In this document: positions 1 through 4,250 of the stretch, in pieces
Numbering within the stretch: position 1 is the stretch's first letter
How the letters are laid out: each line of letters starts with the position of its first letter
Assembly (NCBI GenBank): GCA_036508635.1
Contig: DATCGY010000119.1
Coordinates: 1 to 5,635, forward strand
DNA from: FEN-727 sp036508635
Lineage (GTDB): Bacteria; Actinomycetota; Geothermincolia; Fen-727; Anoxymicrobiaceae
Direction: 5' to 3'
DNA: 5,635 bases
Program-made: the position numbers and the translations under genes
The notes under the pieces: generated by a model
What the model was told of the DNA's origin: nothing
Seen by the model: the letters and a program-made list of their open reading frames with translations, nothing else
Database searches by the model: none

Positions 1-401
1 AGCCACTCCTGGAACTGGTTGCCGTCGGCGTCGTTCATGCGGGTGGTACCCTCGGCGAAGAACCAATTACGCTGGAGAGCGTTGATACCGACGACGTTGT
101 GGCCGCCTTTCCAGTTGAAGCCCGGCACGCCCTTTTTGTAGGTGAAGTACAGGGGCCGCTCTGCTACGATGCCCTGGGAGTCGGAGTGGACCTTCACCGA
201 GACCCCGGTGTGCCCTCCGGGTACGTAGTCCTTTACCTTAAGCGTGTCGCGCTGGTGCGCGGTCATGGAGCGCTCGATGCTGCTGTTGGTACCGTCCTCG
301 AGCATGAATGTGACCGTGTACTTGCAGGGAGTGTCGCCAGGGTTTAGGACACAGAGCCACTCGTCCATCTCGGGCAAGGTGTTACCCTCGGCGAAGTACC
401 A
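1..401 (-). repeat. Tandem WYFAEG protein repeat, one full copy and the start of a second
   Basis: The encoded protein carries W-Y-F-A-E-G at residue 710 and W-F-F-A-E-G at residue 822, a period of 112 residues. The full copy (401 down to 66) contains DEWLCVLNPG, a central beta-rich part, and IVAERPLYF shortly before the second copy. The second copy reaches QFQEW before the window ends, matching the DEW of the first after a short insertion (NDADGNQ-like). More copies probably continue to the left. The unit resembles a repeat recalled from secreted actinobacterial proteins; the Pfam assignment was not checked. Confidence 0.75.
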
Positions 402-2528
402 GTCCTTGGCGACGTTGCCCACGAACACGGTCTTGTAGATCCTGCCGATGTTGCCGGCCACATCGGTCGCCCTGACCTCGATGGTGTGGTCACAGTCCTG
501 CTTTACGCCGTCCCTGTCGATGTGCCACACGTAACTCATCATGAAGGCGTCGTGGGTATTGTAGACCCTCTTGCCGTCTATCCAGAAAGAGCTCTCCACC
601 AGGCCGTTACAGTCGGTCCCGGTCCCGGTCATTCTGAAAGCGTCGTCGGAGTAATACCCGGTCTGGATGACGGCTTTGTCGGGCTGCATGATCGCACACT
701 GAGGCGGAGTCTCGTCTATGTTGACCTGCCCGGTCTTTACTCCCTCGGTATGACCAGCTTTGTCATAGGAGCGGTAGTAGACCTTCCAGTGGCCTTCCTT
801 CAAGACGAAGGGCGCGGAGTAGCGAGCCCAGTTGGAGTCCTTCTGCTTGGTGTCCAGGTTCTCCAGCTGGTACTCGGAATGGTCATAGGTAGCGTCACTG
901 TGATTGATGGTCACGGTCGCGTCAGAGCGATAGTAGTTGTTGGTGCCCTTAGTGCCGGTGACCGCCAGTGAGCTGACCGGCGCGTCCGCATCAACGTAAA
1001 TCAAGCCCGGCGTGATGTAGTCGGACGTGTTGCCAGCTGAGTCCTTAAACGTAGCCTTGACCTGTATCGGGTCCCCACCGTTGTAATGGCCGCCATTGAC
1101 AGTCACGGAGAACGGCGGAGAGGTGGCTACGTTGGAACCCGGCGTGCAGATTAGGGGAGTCCAAAGAGCTCCATCCGTCGAGCTCTGATAGGTGACACTC
1201 TCGATGCCGTTGTGGTAAGCGGTTGTAGTCTGTATGTCTGTTCCATCCACGTTATAGTCGTCCGCGGCTCCGGCGCAGGCAACCGTGAAGTCGCCTCTCA
1301 TGTAGACAGGGTCCAAACCGTTGAAAGCAGGCGAGGTTATCTGAGCGACCGGCGCTACCAGGTCGGTGCGCCTGATGTAAAGACCTGTCGAGTCGACGGA
1401 TGCCACGAACTCGTAGGCATTGTTGTCCAGGCGGTCCGGGGGGCTCACTGAAAGCGGAGAGTTAGATGAGGCGAGCGCCGCCGGGCCCATAAAATCTTCA
1501 ACACCCTGATACTCTGATAGACGACCAAAGTGGTTCTCGTAGAAGATCTTGCTTAGGTCGCTTCCCCAGACATTAGGAACAGTCACCTGCGAGCTGCCGT
1601 CTGTCTCGGGCCTTACGCTCGACGCCGCAGAGGCCGGGCCCCAAGCGTAACCACCCGTGGTCGTACAAGCATACCTGCCCACGAAGTAAGTACCGTCGAG
1701 GTTCTGGCCCTGGTAGACCACGACGATGCTCGAGCTCCCAAAGCACACAGAAGGCAAGATCGCCCTGTAGTTGGGCTCATTGTCGCTGTCGGGAATTGGG
1801 GTCGGGCCCGCCCAACCGCCGCCGTCAAAGCGTTTCGCCATCAGATGCGAGCGGCTCCATCCGTTGCCAGCCAGGTCTACCCAGACGACCATCGCGTTGT
1901 TACCCTGCCAACAGGTGATGGCCGGCTGTAGGCTGCCTACGGTGTCGTTCGCCGATATGTAGGTGCCTTCAACAACGCTGTCGCCCCCGATCGTTCCGTT
2001 GCGAACTTCCTCGTGCCCGTTGGAGTCGTCGGTGAAAGCAAACCAGATACCGCCGGTGTCCGAGACCCGGGCGGCTGCCACCGAGTCCTGGTTGTAACTC
2101 CCGGCAGATCGCCAGAGGAAGGACCAGGTGGCTCCCCAGTCTTGGCTGGTATAAACCTGGGTCTGGTAATAACTGGACCCGTTGCGCTTGCCCGGGAAGA
2201 GCACATAGCAACGCTGCTGGGTGGCGAGGCCGAAGACCACCGCGGGGTCCAGGTTCCCGTAGACCCCGTTGTCCAGGCAGACCGCAGCGCCCCAGGTCAC
2301 GCCGTAGTCCCCTGAGTGGCGGACGTAGATAGCGTTGCTGGTGGTCCTGTAGACCACGCAGACCTGACCCTGCAGCCGGGCGACCTTGCAGCTGACAACG
2401 CCCGCGCCCTGGAGCTGCTGTTGAACCGCCCAGCCCGGCGGATAAGCGGCCGCAGGCACGATCGCCAAGGCAACGCACACGGCCCCCAGAAGCGCGACCG
2501 CTATACAGATTCCGAGGTACTTCCTCAT
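1..2528 (-). CDS. Large secreted multidomain surface protein (Asp-box propeller, Ig-like modules, WYFAEG repeats), 3' end outside window
   Basis: An uninterrupted frame of about 842 codons runs to the left edge with no stop. Residues 1-28 form a classic signal peptide (MRKY, hydrophobic core, cleavage after PAAA). Residues ~29-388 look like a sialidase-type beta-propeller: two exact Asp boxes (S-x-D-x-G-x-T-W) lie at 72-79 and 128-135, and blade-like strands such as AMVVWVD follow. Residues ~392-513 are an Ig-like module. Residues ~515-605 resemble the OmpL47 / 'YRSxDxAGxxE' module, ending in IDETPP. Residues ~605-705 are a further Ig-like module. From W710 a 112-residue repeat begins, and a second copy starts at W822. 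The mature part has 14 cysteines, which suggests disulfides outside the cell. No sialidase catalytic set is evident, so ligand binding, adhesion or a structural surface role is more likely than hydrolysis. The gene follows the receiver-TM-PKD gene by 50 bases, probably in one operon. Product class is fairly sure; ligand and exact function are unknown. Confidence 0.9.
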   Translation of the reverse strand, partial: MRKYLGICIAVALLGAVCVALAIVPAAAYPPGWAVQQQLQGAGVVSCKVARLQGQVCVVYRTTSNAIYVRHSGDYGVTWGAAVCLDNGVYGNLDPAVVFGLATQQRCYVLFPGKRNGSSYYQTQVYTSQDWGATWSFLWRSAGSYNQDSVAAARVSDTGGIWFAFTDDSNGHEEVRNGTIGGDSVVEGTYISANDTVGSLQPAITCWQGNNAMVVWVDLAGNGWSRSHLMAKRFDGGGWAGPTPIPDSDNEPNYRAILPSVCFGSSSIVVVYQGQNLDGTYFVGRYACTTTGGYAWGPASAASSVRPETDGSSQVTVPNVWGSDLSKIFYENHFGRLSEYQGVEDFMGPAALASSNSPLSVSPPDRLDNNAYEFVASVDSTGLYIRRTDLVAPVAQITSPAFNGLDPVYMRGDFTVACAGAADDYNVDGTDIQTTTAYHNGIESVTYQSSTDGALWTPLICTPGSNVATSPPFSVTVNGGHYNGGDPIQVKATFKDSAGNTSDYITPGLIYVDADAPVSSLAVTGTKGTNNYYRSDATVTINHSDATYDHSEYQLENLDTKQKDSNWARYSAPFVLKEGHWKVYYRSYDKAGHTEGVKTGQVNIDETPPQCAIMQPDKAVIQTGYYSDDAFRMTGTGTDCNGLVESSFWIDGKRVYNTHDAFMMSYVWHIDRDGVKQDCDHTIEVRATDVAGNIGRIYKTVFVGNVAKDWYFAEGNTLPEMDEWLCVLNPGDTPCKYTVTFMLEDGTNSSIERSMTAHQRDTLKVKDYVPGGHTGVSVKVHSDSQGIVAERPLYFTYKKGVPGFNWKGGHNVVGINALQRNWFFAEGTTRMNDADGNQFQEW

Positions 2529-2534
2529 CACCAT

Positions 2535-2540
2535 CTCCTT
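2535..2540 (-). promoter_or_regulatory. Ribosome binding site of the secreted-protein gene
   Basis: AAGGAG on the minus strand. In-frame ATG (2534), GTG (2531) and ATG (2528) follow it. Only the ATG at 2528 has a normal spacer (6 bases), so that start was chosen. It also gives the tidiest signal peptide, beginning MRKY. Confidence 0.75.
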
Positions 2541-2578
2541 ATCTTGATGTACCCCAAGACTATCATCCGGGACGACGC

Positions 2579-3709
2579 TCAGATGAACGTTACGGTTGCT
2601 GAAGCCGACGAGCTCGCGCCGTGCGAGTCCGTGGCTGTCACGGTTACGGTTATGGACCCCTCGCTCTCGCTCGTGACCGTCTGTGACGGCGACCAGGAAA
2701 GCGATACCGAATCGCCGTCCGGGTCTGAAGCGTTGGCGCTGAACGAAGCCGAGGACCCTCTCATGACCTGCGAGGGTCCCGAGATGCTGACAGAAGGTGA
2801 TTGATTTGCCGGTTCGGGCGCGGGCGCGGGAGTTGGCGCGGCAGCGGGGGTCGGGCTTGGCCTCTGGTTTTCGGCTGGAGTATCAGGCGCGGCCGCGTCC
2901 GCCGCAGTCTGCCCCGAAGGACTCGACGGCTGGCTCGAAACGACAGCCGACGGCGCAGATGACGGGCTGGTCACAGTGGTCTCCTGATACTTCTTTATTT
3001 GCTCCGTGCGAGTGGCCTCGGCATCGACGGTCTTACGCTTCGTGGCCGGCGTTCTCTCCTTTGCCTGCTTCGAGGCCAGCGGCCCCCACAGAAAAAGCCA
3101 TGCGACCAAGGTGATCAGTACTGCCGCCACGATGACGAGCTTCGCGGGACTTCGTCTCACGGCCGCATCGTTGAAAGAGACGGAGACGGACTCATCGCCG
3201 CGCATTTCGCCCGCATCCTTGTGAGTGCGCAGATGGCTTCTTATATCTTCGATCTCGGGTTCTTCGGACTGGACACTGACGCCGGGCGGTGCTTCTTCTT
3301 CTTGCTCGATATCCGGAAGGGCCTCAGCAAGTCTGAGGATCCGTGGTGGCTCAAGTTTTTCCGCCTTCATGTGAGAGAAGATATATGGGAGGTCGCTGGT
3401 GGCAGTCCTGCGCGTGATAAAGGCATCGACCTGCCATGCCGCGCAGTCCTCTTCCTCATTGTCCGTCAGCAGTACGACCCCTTGAGGCCGTGCAAGCTCC
3501 GGGTCATGCCGTACATGCTTGAGGAAAGCCTGCGATTGGGGCACATCGGCGTCGATGAAGAAATAATCGAAATCGCTCTCAGCCATTAGAAAAAGGGCCT
3601 GGTTCAGGCCTTCTGCGTGAAACACCACGCCGTGTTTGCTCAGAGCTCTGAACAGAGCTTTGTCTTTCTCCCGGTCCAGATAAAGAATCTTGAGCTGTCG
3701 CATCCGCAT
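2579..3709 (-). CDS. Receiver-like domain / transmembrane / PKD-domain membrane protein
   Basis: A 376-residue protein counted from ATG 3709. Residues ~6-115 resemble a response-regulator receiver: beta-1 ILYLD with D12, the FFIDADVP strand placing D53 at the phospho-acceptor position (Pro four residues later, as usual), and VVLLT with T82. The conserved Lys is replaced by Arg (about R100) and the second acidic residue after D12 is Arg, so phosphorylation may be impaired. An acidic, poorly ordered linker follows (~115-185). One transmembrane helix lies at ~191-211 (LVIVAAVLITLVAWLFLWG). A Pro/Ala/Ser/Thr-rich stalk spans ~212-300. Residues ~302-376 form a PKD/cadherin-like beta domain with ASDPDGD and VTVTATDSHG. 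The likely topology is receiver inside, PKD outside, although basic residues flank both ends of the helix. No kinase, DNA-binding or enzymatic output domain is present. GAAGG lies 7 bases before ATG 3709; a TTG at 3715 and an ATG at 3703 are the alternatives. It probably heads an operon with the secreted-protein gene. Role inferred only: envelope sensor or scaffold. Confidence 0.88.
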   Translation of the reverse strand: MRMRQLKILYLDREKDKALFRALSKHGVVFHAEGLNQALFLMAESDFDYFFIDADVPQSQAFLKHVRHDPELARPQGVVLLTDNEEEDCAAWQVDAFITRRTATSDLPYIFSHMKAEKLEPPRILRLAEALPDIEQEEEAPPGVSVQSEEPEIEDIRSHLRTHKDAGEMRGDESVSVSFNDAAVRRSPAKLVIVAAVLITLVAWLFLWGPLASKQAKERTPATKRKTVDAEATRTEQIKKYQETTVTSPSSAPSAVVSSQPSSPSGQTAADAAAPDTPAENQRPSPTPAAAPTPAPAPEPANQSPSVSISGPSQVMRGSSASFSANASDPDGDSVSLSWSPSQTVTSESEGSITVTVTATDSHGASSSASATVTFI

Positions 3710-3719
3710 CCCCAAACCT

Positions 3720-3830
3720 TCAGCTGAACAAGCGAAGGGTACCTTTTCTATAACAGAAATTGGACGTTGTCAAACCAAGCTCGTTGTCAGGCGTTGGACC
3801 GTCTGCCGCTCGACATACTGATAGTCTCAT
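3720..3830 (-). CDS. Putative 36-residue upstream small ORF
   Basis: ATG at 3830 is preceded by GAAGG (3841-3837) with a 6-base spacer, and the frame runs 36 codons to TGA at 3722-3720. The predicted peptide starts MRLSVCRAAD and ends RKGTLRLFS. It has two cysteines, no membrane segment and no family I recognise. The stop shares bases with the GAAGG of the next gene (TGAAGG), a geometry suited to translational coupling. A good promoter lies about 55 bases upstream of its start. It could be a real small protein, a leader peptide controlling the membrane-protein gene, or chance. The composition looks unremarkable and no conservation evidence is available, so confidence is low. Confidence 0.35.
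   Translation of the reverse strand: MRLSVCRAADGPTPDNELGLTTSNFCYRKGTLRLFS
3747..3773 (-). promoter_or_regulatory. Proximal sigma70-type promoter (P2) of the receiver-TM-PKD gene
   Basis: A consensus -35 TTGACA (3773-3768) is followed after 15 bases by TATAGA (3752-3747); a 17-base reading gives TAGAAA instead. Predicted transcription start is near 3740, leaving a leader of about 31 bases that still includes the GAAGG ribosome binding site. The promoter lies inside the 36-codon upstream ORF, so its transcripts would skip that ORF. Confidence 0.5.
3765..3789. repeat. Direct repeat CGTTGTCA, two copies 17 bases apart
   Basis: CGTTGTCA occurs at 3765-3772 and 3782-3789. TTGGAC lies just outside each copy (3760-3765 and 3794-3799). 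The first copy covers most of the -35 box of P2, so the pair could be a regulator binding site. It could also be chance. Confidence 0.3.
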
Positions 3831-3850
3831 AATGAACCTTCAATACTGTC

Positions 3851-3868
3851 GTTTAATTGATAATAAAC
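3851..3868. promoter_or_regulatory. AT-rich near-palindrome, possible operator
   Basis: GTTTAATTGATAATAAAC has 5-base outer arms (GTTTA/TAAAC) and one further inner pair. It lies about 10-27 bases downstream of the predicted P1 start, a common place for a repressor site. No regulator gene is in the window to match it. Confidence 0.25.
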
Positions 3869-3884
3869 ATGTCATGGACCTGCA

Positions 3885-3913
3885 ATTATAGTGAGCTGGT
3901 TTCGATTTGTAAA
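3885..3913 (-). promoter_or_regulatory. Distal sigma70-type promoter (P1)
   Basis: TTTACA (3913-3908), a 17-base spacer and a perfect TATAAT (3890-3885) on the minus strand. Transcription would start near 3878 and cover the 36-codon ORF, then the receiver-TM-PKD gene and the secreted-protein gene. This is the best-matching promoter in the window. Confidence 0.65.
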
Positions 3914-3975
3914 GAGGCTAAAGACAAATAATTAGAGGAGAACGATTATCTGCATCAAAAAGCGCTAGGCATACT

Positions 3976-4008
3976 AAAACAAAGAACCCCGGAGAATCTC
4001 CGGGGTTC
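3976..4008 (-). terminator. Intrinsic terminator reading leftward
   Basis: The arms GAACCCCGGAG (3984-3994) and CTCCGGGGTTC (3998-4008) form a perfect 11-bp GC-rich stem with a 3-base loop. On the minus strand the stem is followed by TTTGTTTTA. The plus-strand side has no U-tract, so it acts on leftward transcription. It lies upstream of P1 and between two divergent genes, so neither flanking gene explains it. Confidence 0.8.
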
Positions 4009-4126
4009 ACCGTAGATCATTTCTGATCACCCGCACACCAAGCAATCTAATTGTATTCCATCTAAGCGCCATGGTGACAATGCAGGCGTGGATAATCCCT
4101 TGAGCGAGGGCGATTAGGATATGCAC
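4007..4126 (-). CDS. Putative 39-residue hydrophobic small protein
   Basis: From GTG 4126 the frame runs 39 codons to TGA at 4009-4007. AGGAAG (4141-4136) lies 9 bases ahead as a possible ribosome binding site; an internal ATG at 4072 would give 21 residues. The N-terminal half (ILIALAQGIIHACIVTMAL) is a plausible membrane helix and the C-terminal half is basic (RWNTIRLLGVRVIRNDLR). The stop overlaps the first base pairs of the terminator stem, so this is the only ORF seen that would account for that terminator. The frame stays open further upstream, to about 4225, without a better start. It could also be the tail of a decayed gene or untranslated RNA. No family recognised. Confidence 0.3.
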   Translation of the reverse strand: MHILIALAQGIIHACIVTMALRWNTIRLLGVRVIRNDLR

Positions 4127-4214
4127 ACAGGTCAGCTTCCTGGAGGCAGTCTTACTTCGGTCGGTAGAATAGCATGAGCCCGCGCCTCGAGTCCCTTGCG
4201 CCCCCTTTTCGCTG

Positions 4215-4220
4215 TATGAT
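4215..4220 (+). promoter_or_regulatory. Possible -10 element for the amidohydrolase gene
   Basis: TATGAT preceded directly by TG, with a predicted start near 4227 and a leader of about 24 bases. No convincing -35 stands at the right distance (TTGCGC at 4196 is only 13 bases away), so the call is weak. Confidence 0.3.
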
Positions 4221-4239
4221 TACCGGGTCCGTCCGTCCC

Positions 4240-4245
4240 AGGAGG
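4240..4245 (+). promoter_or_regulatory. Ribosome binding site of the amidohydrolase gene
   Basis: A perfect AGGAGG ends 5 bases before GTG 4251. An in-frame GTG at 4245 overlaps the site itself, and no in-frame ATG precedes residue 114, which lies deep inside the conserved domain. GTG 4251 is therefore the supported start. Confidence 0.8.
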
Positions 4246-4250
4246 TGGCT

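Larger units (their letters stand above)
3831..4239. other. AT-rich divergent intergenic region
   Basis: This gap separates the leftward envelope genes from the rightward amidohydrolase and is clearly more AT-rich than either side, especially 3840-3985. It contains the near-palindrome, P1, the leftward terminator and the 39-codon ORF listed separately. A small inverted repeat GATCA-TTTC-TGATC lies at 4015-4028 beside the terminator. I saw no tRNA, rRNA, CRISPR array, transposon end or convincing riboswitch in it. Confidence 0.6.

Noticed and set aside
486..971. Plus-strand open frame of 161 codons, with similar plus-strand frames at 99-347, 1212-1451 and 2013-2315
   Set aside because: All lie opposite the continuous minus-strand secreted-protein frame, which has a signal peptide, Asp boxes and repeats. 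The plus-strand translations show no coherent domain.
1969..2478. Minus-strand frame of 169 codons overlapping the N-terminal part of the secreted protein
   Set aside because: It is in a shifted frame over the propeller region, has a Gly/Arg/Leu-rich composition, and the Asp-box frame explains the same DNA.
2999..3589. Plus-strand frame of 196 codons opposite the receiver-TM-PKD gene
   Set aside because: The opposite strand encodes a coherent receiver, membrane helix and linker. The plus-strand frame has no supported start or domain.
3760..3800. Possible integron attC-like site (GTTGGAC with CGTTGTCAGGC, recalling cassette recombination sites)
   Set aside because: GTTGGAC fits the GTTRRRY box, but no matching RYYYAAC box lies at a suitable distance and no attC-type stem forms. 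There is no integrase or cassette array.
3984..4008. Terminator for a plus-strand transcript, or a transposon inverted repeat
   Set aside because: The plus-strand side lacks a U-tract and no plus-strand gene ends there. There is no second copy, transposase or target duplication.
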